Positions 17,624 to 25,783 of a DNA stretch of 64,000 nt are shown in pieces. This DNA is from SHXR01 sp046160305 (GTDB taxonomy: Bacteria > Pseudomonadota > Gammaproteobacteria > Burkholderiales > SG8-39). The stretch spans positions 97,423 through 161,422 of the forward strand of contig JBJXGX010000078.1 in assembly GCA_046160305.1 (NCBI GenBank), read 5' to 3'. Made by a program: the position numbers and the translations under genes. Position 1 is the first letter of the stretch. Each line of letters opens with the position of its first letter. The notes under the pieces are model-generated. The model made no database searches. It saw only the letters and a list, made by a program, of their open reading frames with translations, and had not been told where the DNA came from.

Positions 17624-17928
17624 ATGCGCAGGCGCTCGACGACACGACCGTTCTGCAGATGCTCTTCGATGATTTCGTCGACGTCGGTCTTGTCTACATA
17701 CGTGTACCAGACCTCTTCCGGATAGACGACCAAACATGGGCCTTCGGAACAGCGATCCAGGCAACCCGCCTGATTGATGCGGACCTTTTCAGGCCCGGAC
17801 AATTTGAGCGCTTTGACGCGGTCCTTCGCGTAACCACGGATATCACTCGCGCCGTGATCGTTGCAGCTCGCTTCGCCGTTGTTGCGCTGATTGCAGCAGA
17901 AAAAAACGTGATGCTTGTAATAACTCAT
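17620..17928 (-). CDS. Thioredoxin-like [2Fe-2S] ferredoxin
   Basis: A 102-residue protein with the thioredoxin-like ferredoxin pattern: Cys 11-12 in VFFCCNQRNNG, Cys 22, then GCLDRCSEGPC. These match the [2Fe-2S] fold of the NuoE C-terminal domain and the (2Fe-2S) ferredoxins encoded in many betaproteobacterial genomes. Start is ATG 17928 (MSYYKHHVFFC). It is the first gene of the nine-gene minus-strand run ending in rlmL and is divergent from queC. Its electron partner is unknown. Confidence 0.88.
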   Translation of the reverse strand: MSYYKHHVFFCCNQRNNGEASCNDHGASDIRGYAKDRVKALKLSGPEKVRINQAGCLDRCSEGPCLVVYPEEVWYTYVDKTDVDEIIEEHLQNGRVVERLRI

Positions 17929-18090
17929 GGTGGCGTTTGAATCGCTAAGGAGAAAACATCCAAGGGGCGGACTGAACTGACCGCGTCGAAGGAGCATTCG
18001 AGCCCGGAACGGACAGGGCGAACCGTATCGATCCGCAGGCTGGAAACGATGCAATTATACCGACCGCCCTCCGTGCTACGCTTTGCCATC

Positions 18091-18708
18091 ATGGAAGCAG
18101 CAAATGTCGTACTTCTGTCCGGGGGCGTCGATAGCGTCACCCTCATTCACGCTTTGGCGGCCGACGGGGTGCCGATCCAGGCGCTTTTCCTCGACTATGG
18201 CCAGCGTGGCGCTCGTCTTGAGCGTGTTGCCGCGGAGTATCACTGCGAGCCGCAAGGCGTCGAGTTGGTCGCGCTTGACTTTTCCAGCGTCGGTGAGCAG
18301 TTTCGAAACGTCCAGGCGCGCAAGGCGAACATACCTTTGCCGCATCGCAATCTGGTCGCGCTGTCCCTCGGTCTTTCATTCGCGGCGAATCTGGGTGCGC
18401 GCAAGCTTTTTCTCGCCTTGACCAGGGAGGACACGCTCGCCTCGCCAAGTGCTTCCCATGCGTTTCTCGCGCAATTCCGCCTTCTTTGCGGGCTGCTTGG
18501 GGATGTTCAATTCGCCACGCCTTTCATCGACATGAGCAAGGCGGAGGTGATCCGTCGCGGCGAAAAGCTCGGGGTCGACTATGCAGCGACCTACAGTTGC
18601 GTTGTTGGTCAGCCGGTCCATTGCGGGCGCTGTCGCCAGTGCATCGGGCGGCGAGAAGCGTTTCGCGAGGCGAGCGTGGATGAGCCGCAGGATTTTTATC
18701 GCGTCTAG
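18091..18708 (+). CDS. queC: 7-cyano-7-deazaguanine synthase (QueC family)
   Basis: A 205-residue ATP-pyrophosphatase fold protein. The P-loop SGGVDS is at residues 10-15. The C-terminal zinc site, with Cys in TYSC, HCGRCRQC and the following REAFREASVDEP, is characteristic of QueC, which makes preQ0 from carboxy-deazaguanine for queuosine in tRNA. It is slightly short for the family (220-240), and no queD, queE or queF lies nearby, so a QueC-like enzyme with another role is possible. Its TAG stop shares the CTAG palindrome with the convergent vanZ-like gene. Confidence 0.82.
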   Translation: MEAANVVLLSGGVDSVTLIHALAADGVPIQALFLDYGQRGARLERVAAEYHCEPQGVELVALDFSSVGEQFRNVQARKANIPLPHRNLVALSLGLSFAANLGARKLFLALTREDTLASPSASHAFLAQFRLLCGLLGDVQFATPFIDMSKAEVIRRGEKLGVDYAATYSCVVGQPVHCGRCRQCIGRREAFREASVDEPQDFYRV

Positions 18709-19796
18709 TCCTCGGCCATTTCGCGACGCCGCTGCCCCACCGGGATCACCGCGAACAGCAGATACGCGAGCGCCAAGAACGGCCAGATGGTCGAGACGAA
18801 TCCGGTGAGTCCATTGAAGTTCAGAAAGTGGCCCTGCCGCCAGACCTGTAGCGCATTGGCCGTATAGGGATTGCCCGGCACGACGTTGACCAGCGCGGTC
18901 GCGAACATGAAGAAGAGGCACGCGATCACAACGCGGACCGAGCGTCGCAGCCGCGCGATCACCAGAAGCATCATCAGCCCCGCGACAAAGCCTTGAAGCG
19001 CGCCGGAAGTCGCCCATTTGAACATGTTCTCGGGGGCGAACAGGGCCGCGAAGGCGAATGCGCGCATCGCGATCGCACCGGCCACCACTAACGTGACGAT
19101 CATCCAGATCGAGCGACGCGGATGCACGAGGGTTCCGACAAAGAGCCCCGCCGCGACCAGGTGGGCCGCGGCCACCACCGCCTCGACGCCGACGAACACC
19201 TCCGCCGGATGCAGCGTACCGGGCACGGACTCGAGCGCGCCCCGCAAACTACCGGTGCCGAACAAGAGCGTCTCCGGATTGAGTTGGGTGAACAGCCAAA
19301 GGGCGACGATGACGAGCCCCAGATCCGTCCGGGGTCCGGGTCGAAACCACGTCAGGCGTAATCGACGGGCTGTTTCGTTATCGATTAGGCGCGGCGCGAA
19401 CCAGGCACCTACGATCGCACCGGTGAATCCACCAGCGATGTTCAATACGAAGTCGAGATTCGACGAAACACGATTCGGCAGGAGCGTCTGCAGGGCTTCC
19501 ATCGCGCCGCTTAGCACCGCGCTCGCCGCAAGGGCGATGACGACGCCAACCGTCGCCCAGCGCATTGGATGCAAGGCGGCCACGACGAGAAAGCCGAAGG
19601 GAAGGTAAGCCGCGATGTTGACGGTGATATCGAACGCCGTGACATACCGGGGAATGGCGGGTTCCAGAAAAACGAACAGGCTCGCACCCCGATCGTGCCA
19701 CCCGCGCAGAGGATGCAGACTCGCATAGACCACAAGAAACGTGTAAGCGGCAAGCAGGTAGCGCGCGAGATGCGAGGAGGCGTTCGAGTGTGCCAC
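18705..19796 (-). CDS. VanZ-like family membrane protein
   Basis: A 363-residue polytopic membrane protein. The first ~140 residues match the VanZ-like domain (YTFLVVYASLHPLRGW; DITVNIAAYLPFGFLV; SGAMEALQTLLPNRVSSNLDFVLNIAGGFTGA). Several more helices follow, a common extended architecture in betaproteobacteria. VanZ itself gives teicoplanin resistance in Gram-positives, but the role of these proteobacterial proteins is unknown. It converges on queC with a 4-bp overlap of stop codons. Confidence 0.82.
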   Translation of the reverse strand: MAHSNASSHLARYLLAAYTFLVVYASLHPLRGWHDRGASLFVFLEPAIPRYVTAFDITVNIAAYLPFGFLVVAALHPMRWATVGVVIALAASAVLSGAMEALQTLLPNRVSSNLDFVLNIAGGFTGAIVGAWFAPRLIDNETARRLRLTWFRPGPRTDLGLVIVALWLFTQLNPETLLFGTGSLRGALESVPGTLHPAEVFVGVEAVVAAAHLVAAGLFVGTLVHPRRSIWMIVTLVVAGAIAMRAFAFAALFAPENMFKWATSGALQGFVAGLMMLLVIARLRRSVRVVIACLFFMFATALVNVVPGNPYTANALQVWRQGHFLNFNGLTGFVSTIWPFLALAYLLFAVIPVGQRRREMAED

Positions 19797-19834
19797 CGGT
19801 CGATCCTACCGTGAGCCTGGGTGTTTTTCGGTGG

Positions 19835-20368
19835 TCAGAGATCCGCGCTTTCCGGCGTTCCGCTTCCGAGCGCCCGCCGATAAAGTCCCAGGGCCGAATC
19901 GTCGTTTAGTGCAAAGGTGATGGTCTCGGGCATGGCCGACGCGTCTATGAACGCCCGACACTCGCGAACGGCAATCCGGCATGCCTGCTCCATCGGGTAA
20001 CCATATACCCCGCAACTGATCGCAGGAAAGGCGATCGTGCGCAGATTGTGGAAGCGGGCCAATGCGAGGCTCGTTTGGTAGCACGAGGCGAGGAGTACGG
20101 GTTCACCCGCGGTTCCCCCGTACCAGACGGGCCCCACGGTATGGATCACATGCTTAGCCGCGAGGCGATATCCCATGGTGATTTTCGCCGCGCCCGTCGC
20201 GCACCCATTCAGGGTCAGGCACTCGGCGAGCAATGCGGGGCCGGCCGCGCGGTGGATGGCGCCGTCGACACCACCGCCACCCCGCAAGGTGCCGTTGGCC
20301 GCATTGACGATTACATCCACCGCGAGCTGGGTGATGTCGGCGCGGATCGCGATCAATCGGCCTATCAC
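19835..20368 (-). CDS. Macro domain protein, O-acetyl-ADP-ribose deacetylase (YmdB-like)
   Basis: A 177-residue stand-alone macro domain. ADP-ribose-binding blocks are clear: RADITQLAVDVIVNAANGTL, the glycine loop GGGGVDGAIHRAAG, then AKHVIHTVGPVWYGG and AFPAISCGVYGYP. These match the YmdB/MacroD group, which hydrolyses O-acetyl-ADP-ribose and removes ADP-ribose from proteins. It lies between a VanZ-like gene and a DUF3455 lipoprotein gene, neither informative. Confidence 0.92.
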   Translation of the reverse strand: MIGRLIAIRADITQLAVDVIVNAANGTLRGGGGVDGAIHRAAGPALLAECLTLNGCATGAAKITMGYRLAAKHVIHTVGPVWYGGTAGEPVLLASCYQTSLALARFHNLRTIAFPAISCGVYGYPMEQACRIAVRECRAFIDASAMPETITFALNDDSALGLYRRALGSGTPESADL

Positions 20369-20386
20369 AGTGTCGCCGCCCGGTGA

Positions 20387-20914
20387 TCAGCGCGTGTAGA
20401 AGTGGAACGTTGCGGTGTAGGGCACGCGGATGGTCGCATCCAACTGGTTCTTGCTGCAGTTCCCAGGTGGGGGACGGCCGCTGGCGGTATCGACGCGCTG
20501 CACCGATGATAGGTTTCCGAAGAGGCCGTTCCCCGCCTTCGAGGTCACCTCGAAAAGCAACCACCGCACGGACTCCGGGGCCGGCGAGGGTGTGGCTGCT
20601 TTGATCTCGCCGGAAGCTTTGCTGCCATCAATGCCTTCCCAGGTCGGGCCCGACGTGAGCCGGCCGATCAGGCGGGACATCCCGGTATTGGAAAAGAGCT
20701 CGGTTTCAGGTCCTTGAAATGCCCATTCGCCCTTGGCGGCATCGTCCTTGAGCGCCACACACCGGTAGACCTGCACCCCTTTCGCATAGGCCGTGTGCGC
20801 CAAAGTATCCCCGGTGGGGGCGCGGATGGCATCTGGAACCGACGGCGCGCGCCATGCCGCGCAGCCCGCAATCAGCACCGCACCGGCCAGCACGCCTCCC
20901 CAACGATTCATCAT
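20387..20914 (-). CDS. DUF3455 lipoprotein
   Basis: A 175-residue protein with a lipobox (LIAGC, Cys 18), so probably a lipoprotein. The body resembles DUF3455: a repeated beta pattern with GVQVYRCVALKD, WAFQGPETELF, GPTWEGIDGSKASGEI, and the end of the domain VRVPYTATFHFY-like (IRVPYTATFHFYTR). The family is unassigned and common in secreted proteins of bacteria and fungi. It begins 88 bp from the HMG-CoA-lyase-like gene and ends 18 bp before the macro-domain start. Confidence 0.82.
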   Translation of the reverse strand: MMNRWGGVLAGAVLIAGCAAWRAPSVPDAIRAPTGDTLAHTAYAKGVQVYRCVALKDDAAKGEWAFQGPETELFSNTGMSRLIGRLTSGPTWEGIDGSKASGEIKAATPSPAPESVRWLLFEVTSKAGNGLFGNLSSVQRVDTASGRPPPGNCSKNQLDATIRVPYTATFHFYTR

Positions 20915-21002
20915 GCCTTTCCGATCAGCGAATGCTCATGATACGGCACCATGCGAAGAATCCGGATTCGCGGACGGTCACCGCGTCGTGCGCCATGGGC
21001 GA

Positions 21003-21959
21003 TTATAGCGACGCGGCCTTGGCGATCAGCGGATTAAGGCCGCTGCGCGTGACATGGCCATGCAGCGACCGGTTCAGCGCCTGTTCGCAGAAAGCCGCGG
21101 CCGAGAGCAGCCCATCGAGATCGATGCCGGTCGCGACGCCCATCGATTCGAACAGATTGACGAGATCCTCGGTACAGACGTTTCCGGTATAGCCCCCGCC
21201 GTATTTGACTTTGGCAGGATGTCCGCCGACGCCGCCGAACGCACTGTCGAAATGGTGCACACCGGCTTCCAGCGCGGCGACGCAGTTCACGAGGCCGGTG
21301 CCCCGCGTGTCGTGAAAATGGGCGATCGGGACAAGTAACGGCAATTCGCGCATCAACCGCTGGAAGAGCGCGCGAATCGCGCGGGGAGAACCCATGCCGG
21401 TCGTGTCCCCGATCGCCACATGATGGACGCCCAAGTCGACGAATCGCGCGACATCATCGACGACGACGCCTGGATCGACCCGGCCTTCGAAGGGACACCC
21501 CAATGCGACCGACACAACACCGACCAGCCGGAACCGATCGATCGCGGCCGCTGCCATGTCGGTGATGGTCCGCCATTGATCTTCTCGCGTTGAGCGCAGA
21601 TTCTTCGCCGTGTGCGCTTCGCTCGCCGATACCAGCAACGAAATCTCGTTGACGCCGATGCCCGCTTCGCGATCGGCGCACGCCCGCTCGACGGCTCTCA
21701 GATTGGCGCAGGTTGCCTTGTAGAACACCCCCTCACGCCGCGCGAGCCGCCGCAACAATTCGCTCGCATCAGCGAATTGCGGAACGATTTTCGGGTTTGA
21801 ATAGGAGGTCGCCTCGACGCGCGTAAAGCCAAGTTCCGCGAAGCGTTCGATGAGGGCACGCTTCAGATCCGTTGGCACGAAATCGGGCTCATTCTGCAGC
21901 CCGTCGCGCGCAAAGCATTCGCAAATGACGACGGCGTTGGATGCGTTGCTGGCTGACAT
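21003..21959 (-). CDS. HMG-CoA lyase-like TIM-barrel lyase with altered active-site loop
   Basis: A 318-residue member of the HMGL/pyruvate-carboxyltransferase family. The RDGLQNEP block and the metal-binding HFHDTRGTG (HxH) and GYTGNVCTEDL (Asn) are intact. The G-loop, normally GLGGCPY with the catalytic Cys, reads GGVGGHPAK here, so Cys is replaced by His. It may therefore cleave a related CoA ester or use a different acid. It is divergent from a CaiB/enoyl-CoA hydratase/acyl-CoA ligase operon, suggesting a shared acyl-CoA breakdown route. Start at ATG 21959. Confidence 0.82.
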   Translation of the reverse strand: MSASNASNAVVICECFARDGLQNEPDFVPTDLKRALIERFAELGFTRVEATSYSNPKIVPQFADASELLRRLARREGVFYKATCANLRAVERACADREAGIGVNEISLLVSASEAHTAKNLRSTREDQWRTITDMAAAAIDRFRLVGVVSVALGCPFEGRVDPGVVVDDVARFVDLGVHHVAIGDTTGMGSPRAIRALFQRLMRELPLLVPIAHFHDTRGTGLVNCVAALEAGVHHFDSAFGGVGGHPAKVKYGGGYTGNVCTEDLVNLFESMGVATGIDLDGLLSAAAFCEQALNRSLHGHVTRSGLNPLIAKAASL

Positions 21960-21969
21960 GTCGAATCGA

Positions 21970-22079
21970 AAGCGGATCGTTAGCGAATCGATAGCGGGTC
22001 GATAGCGCGGAAGTTTGTGGCGACCACGCGTGGCCGCGCGAGGGTGCTGGATCGTGTGTGCCGGATCGTGCCGGATCGT
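21970..22079. repeat. Short direct repeats in divergent promoter region
   Basis: Between the divergent lyase and CaiB genes, four 11-bp units follow each other at 21970-22013 (AAGCGGATCGT, TAGCGAATCGA, TAGCGGGTCGA, TAGCGCGGAAG). A second group at 22046-22079 has GCTGGATCGT and two adjoining GCCGGATCGT copies. Helical-turn spacing suggests protein binding, but no regulator gene is adjacent. Confidence 0.5.
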
Positions 22080-22223
22080 TGTCAGTGTCGATGAACTGGT
22101 GTACGGTGTCAACGAACCCTCCGCACGCCGTTGCTGTGACGCGATGGCGGTGAACCGGATATGACCCCCGGATATGACTCCGTGCAGTCGGCATGCTCCG
22201 CTGCCGCCGTCGTTGGAATCCCG

Positions 22224-23420
22224 ATGCGTCCCCTAGACCATGTAACGATCCTCGATCTGTCGCGGGTGCTCGCCGGTCCGTTCGCAAGCATGATCCTTGC
22301 GGAGTTCGGCGCGACCGTGATCAAAGTCGAGCAGCCAGGCATGGGCGACGAGACGCGCGGCTTCGAGCCCTTTGTCGAGCGCGGCGATGCGCGTGAAAGC
22401 GCCTACTACTTCGCGTTCAATCGCACCAAGCAGTCCATCACCGTCAATCTGCGCTCGCCCGAGGGTCAAGCGGTGATTCGCGATCTCGCGCGGCAAGCCG
22501 ATGTCTTCATCGAAAATTTCCCGGTCGGCACGCTGAAGCGATACGGGCTTCACTTCGATGCGATACGCGCGCTCAACGATCGCATCGTCTACCTCTCGTG
22601 CACAGGATTCGGTCAGACCGGCCCGTATGCGGATAAGAAAGGCTACGACACGGTTTTCCAGGCGATGGGCGGCATGCTGAGCCTCACCGGCGAACGCGAT
22701 GGCGGCCCGGTCAAACCGGGTCTGCCGGTCGCGGACCTCACCTCGGGTCTGTGGGTGGCGATCGCGATCCTCTCCATGCTTGCCGGACGCGCCCAATCGG
22801 GGCGCGGCGCGTATGTGGATTTCTCAATGATCGACGGACAAGTGGCCCTGCTTACGCTGGCTGCGGCACGTTATTTCGCACTGGGAGAGGTGCCGGCACG
22901 ATTGGGCACCGAGCATCCCGGTCGCGTGCCGTCGGCGACTTTTCGCTGCGTCGATGGCGCGTTCGTTCACATCACCGCGAGCGATCAGCACTGGTTGCCG
23001 TTGTGCAAGGTGTTGGGAATCGAAGAGTGGGGGAAAGCGAGCATGTTCGCGGACAATTCATTGCGCGTGCGAAATCGGGACATCGTCATGGCTGGCCTCT
23101 CCGCCGCCATTGCCATTCGCCCACGCGATGCGCTTTGCGCTGCATGCGATGCGGTGGGGGTGCCCGCCGGACCGATCAAGGCGGTCGACGAAGTGCTGGC
23201 CGATCCGCACACGCTGGCCCGCGCCATGGTCGCCTCCTTCGACCATCCGCGCATCGGCGCATTTCCATTTCTTGCGATGCCGTTCAAGCTCGACGGTTGG
23301 GACAATCCGGCGAGCAGCTATCCGCCCGCGCTCGGTGAGCATACCGACCGTGTTCTCGCCGAGCGACTGGGTTACTCGCGCGAACGCATTGCCGCTTTGC
23401 GGGAGGCGAAAGCAATATGA
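22224..23420 (+). CDS. CaiB/BaiF family CoA-transferase
   Basis: A 398-residue class III CoA-transferase that moves CoA between carboxylic acids. The N-terminal MRPLDHVTILDLSRVLAGPF and GATVIKVEQPG blocks, FNRTKQSITVNL, and VDFSMIDG (containing the probable nucleophilic Asp) are typical. Length fits the family (about 390-430). Start is ATG 22224. The gene overlaps the enoyl-CoA hydratase gene by 4 bp (ATGA), and the acyl-CoA ligase follows in the same way, so these three are coupled. Confidence 0.93.
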   Translation: MRPLDHVTILDLSRVLAGPFASMILAEFGATVIKVEQPGMGDETRGFEPFVERGDARESAYYFAFNRTKQSITVNLRSPEGQAVIRDLARQADVFIENFPVGTLKRYGLHFDAIRALNDRIVYLSCTGFGQTGPYADKKGYDTVFQAMGGMLSLTGERDGGPVKPGLPVADLTSGLWVAIAILSMLAGRAQSGRGAYVDFSMIDGQVALLTLAAARYFALGEVPARLGTEHPGRVPSATFRCVDGAFVHITASDQHWLPLCKVLGIEEWGKASMFADNSLRVRNRDIVMAGLSAAIAIRPRDALCAACDAVGVPAGPIKAVDEVLADPHTLARAMVASFDHPRIGAFPFLAMPFKLDGWDNPASSYPPALGEHTDRVLAERLGYSRERIAALREAKAI

Positions 23421-24166
23421 CGGCATCGGCGGTCTTGTTTCACATCGAGGGTGGCATCGCGACGATCACGCTGAATCGCGCCGAATGTCGCAATGCGCTC
23501 AACACCGCGATGTGCGAAGGCATCCTTGCGAGCACGGTCGCGGCTTCTGCGGATGGCACAGTGCGACTGGTCGTCATTCGCGCGATCGGGCCGGTGTTCT
23601 GCGCCGGTGCCGATCTGAAGGAACGGCAGGGGATGGACGAGAATGAGATGCGTGCCCGTCGCCTGAAGGCGTTCGCGGCTTATGACGCCATCGAACGGCT
23701 GCCGATGCCCAGCATCGCCGTTGTCACCGGTGCGGCGGTCGGATCCGGTTGTGAAATCGCGGCGGCGTGTGATTTCATAGTCGCCACCCGCGCGGCGAGT
23801 TTTCGCACGCCCGAGGCACTATGGGGAACGGTCGGCGCAACGCAGCGATTGCCACGAATCATCGGCAAGCGGCTGGCCAAGGACATGATGTTTACCGGGC
23901 GCAAGCTCGATGCCGAGGAAGCGTGTGCCGCGGGGCTGGTCAGCCGGATCGTCGCACCGGAGGCGCTCGAGACCACGCTCGATGCGATCGCGAAGACCAT
24001 CCGCGAGGCACCGCCCGAGGCCATGCGGCTCGCCAAACGCTCGATCGATCAAGGCGTGGAACTCGACCCGCGCGGCGCGCTCGCCACGGAACTACTTGCC
24101 ATCGAGGAAAACCTGTCCCGAGCCGGCTGGCGCTCGGGCATCGATGCATTCGGATCCAAATCATGA
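23417..24166 (+). CDS. Enoyl-CoA hydratase/isomerase (crotonase family)
   Basis: A 249-residue crotonase-fold protein. Oxyanion-hole segments are VFCAGADLKERQGM and GAAVGSGCEIAAACDF. The FCAGADLKER form and RLPRIIGKRLAKDMMFTGRKLDAEEA resemble methylglutaconyl-CoA hydratases (AUH). The second catalytic loop is short: PEALWGTVGATQRLPR lacks the usual PGxGG. With an HMG-CoA-lyase-like gene divergently upstream, a branched C6 acyl-CoA route is plausible, but substrate assignment is inference. Both ends overlap neighbours by 4 bp. Confidence 0.9.
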   Translation: MTASAVLFHIEGGIATITLNRAECRNALNTAMCEGILASTVAASADGTVRLVVIRAIGPVFCAGADLKERQGMDENEMRARRLKAFAAYDAIERLPMPSIAVVTGAAVGSGCEIAAACDFIVATRAASFRTPEALWGTVGATQRLPRIIGKRLAKDMMFTGRKLDAEEACAAGLVSRIVAPEALETTLDAIAKTIREAPPEAMRLAKRSIDQGVELDPRGALATELLAIEENLSRAGWRSGIDAFGSKS

Positions 24167-25779
24167 GTTGGAGGCCAACGACGCTCGGTCAAGTCTTGCA
24201 TGCCGCGGCGACGACGCGCGGCGCCGACGAGGCGTTGGTCACGGCGCTACGCCGGCTCGACTTCGCCACCCTGGAATCCGAGTCGTTGGGCGTTGCGCGT
24301 TCGCTCATGGCGATTGGGATCCGCCACGGCGATTTTGTCGGCGTTCTACTGGGCAACGACGACAAGTGGGTCACGACCTTCTTCGGCGCGGCGCTGATCG
24401 GCGCGGTGACCGTACCGGTCAATACGCGATTCAAATCCACCGAGCTTGCGTTTTGCCTCAAACAGGCCGACTGCAAAGCACTCGTTTTCGCGGATCGATT
24501 TCTTAACATCGACTTCGCCGCGTTTGTTCGCGAAGCGGAACCCGCGATCGATACGCAACTGCCCGGCAGCAGATTGCCGGTCTTGGCGAAGGCTGTGTCG
24601 GTCGGCACGGATGTTCCCAATGGCGCCCTCTCGTGGGACGCCTTTCTCGCTTTGGGTGCGTCCGTGTCAAAGGCCCGGCTTGCGGGCGCGATGTCACGGG
24701 TCAACCCCGATGATCTCCTATTGATTCAATTTACATCGGGCACGACCGCGCATCCGAAAGGCGTCATGCTCACGCACGACAACATGCTTCGCAATGCCTG
24801 GGCAGCGGGCTTGCGCATCGGTATCCGCGCGCACGACCGGTACTTTAACTGCCGGCCGTTTTTTCATGTCGGCGGATCGACCCTGTCGTTGCTGATGTCG
24901 CTCGTGTTCGGCGCCTGCCTCGTGACCTTGCCGACATTCGAGACAGCCGCTGCGCTCGAAATGATGGAGCGCGAGCGTTGCACCCTCACCTCCGGCAACG
25001 ACACGATCTTCCAGATGCTGATGGGTCATGCCGATTTTCCACGCCGGCGGCTGGTCCTGCGCGGCGGATGGGTCGCGGCAACGCCCGAGACCGTGCGACG
25101 GATCATCGATGTGCTCGGCGCAAAAGATATCTGTGTCGCGTACGGTCTGTCGGAGGCCTCGCCGAATGTGGTGATGAGTGACTATCGGGATCCGCCTGCG
25201 TCGCGAATCAATGGGCTCGCGCAGACGCATCCGGGCATTGAAGTGCGTATCGCGGATCCCGCAACGAACGCGAGCTTGCCGCCCGATACGCAGGGCGAGA
25301 TCCAGGTCCGTGGCTGGAGCGTCATGCGCGGCTACTACAACAATCCGGAGGCCAATGCCAAAGCATTCACCGAAGACGGCTGGCTGCGTACCGGCGACCT
25401 TGGTGTGCTCGATCGGGCGGAGCGCCTGCGGATGGTTGGGCGCTTGAAGGATGTGTTTCGCGTCGGCGGGGAAAACGTCGCGCCTGCAGAGGTCGAGGAC
25501 ATCCTGCTGAAGCATCCCGCGATTGCGACGGCCCAGGTCGTGGGCGTGCCCGACGCCCTCTTGGGCGAAGTCGCCGCGGCTTACGTGACCCTCAAGGCCG
25601 GAACCGGCGCGACCGAAGACGAAATCGTTGCGTGGGTACGCGACCGCGCGGCGAATTTCCGTGTGCCGCGCTTCATGCGCATCGTTGCGAGCTTCGACAC
25701 GATCGGCATGACGGCGAGCGGCAAAGTGCAGAAGAACAAGCTGCGCGAGCACGCTATCCGGGAGTTCGGCCTCGCGTAG
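24163..25779 (+). CDS. AMP-dependent acyl-CoA synthetase/ligase
   Basis: A 538-residue ANL-superfamily ligase. The ATP P-loop is TSGTTAHPKG near residue 188. VAYGLSEASPN is the A5 motif, GWLRTGDLG the A7, and GRLKDVFRVGGENVAPAEVE the A8 hinge; the C-terminal catalytic Lys is in ASGKVQKNKL. It activates a carboxylic acid as an adenylate and transfers it to CoA. Start is ATG 24163, overlapping the hydratase stop (ATGA). It ends 4 bp from the convergent ubiB gene. Confidence 0.93.
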   Translation: MSWRPTTLGQVLHAAATTRGADEALVTALRRLDFATLESESLGVARSLMAIGIRHGDFVGVLLGNDDKWVTTFFGAALIGAVTVPVNTRFKSTELAFCLKQADCKALVFADRFLNIDFAAFVREAEPAIDTQLPGSRLPVLAKAVSVGTDVPNGALSWDAFLALGASVSKARLAGAMSRVNPDDLLLIQFTSGTTAHPKGVMLTHDNMLRNAWAAGLRIGIRAHDRYFNCRPFFHVGGSTLSLLMSLVFGACLVTLPTFETAAALEMMERERCTLTSGNDTIFQMLMGHADFPRRRLVLRGGWVAATPETVRRIIDVLGAKDICVAYGLSEASPNVVMSDYRDPPASRINGLAQTHPGIEVRIADPATNASLPPDTQGEIQVRGWSVMRGYYNNPEANAKAFTEDGWLRTGDLGVLDRAERLRMVGRLKDVFRVGGENVAPAEVEDILLKHPAIATAQVVGVPDALLGEVAAAYVTLKAGTGATEDEIVAWVRDRAANFRVPRFMRIVASFDTIGMTASGKVQKNKLREHAIREFGLA

Positions 25780-25783
25780 TCCT

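Noticed and set aside
24718..25752. Open frame of 344 codons opposite the acyl-CoA ligase
   Set aside because: The plus-strand ligase carries all family motifs.
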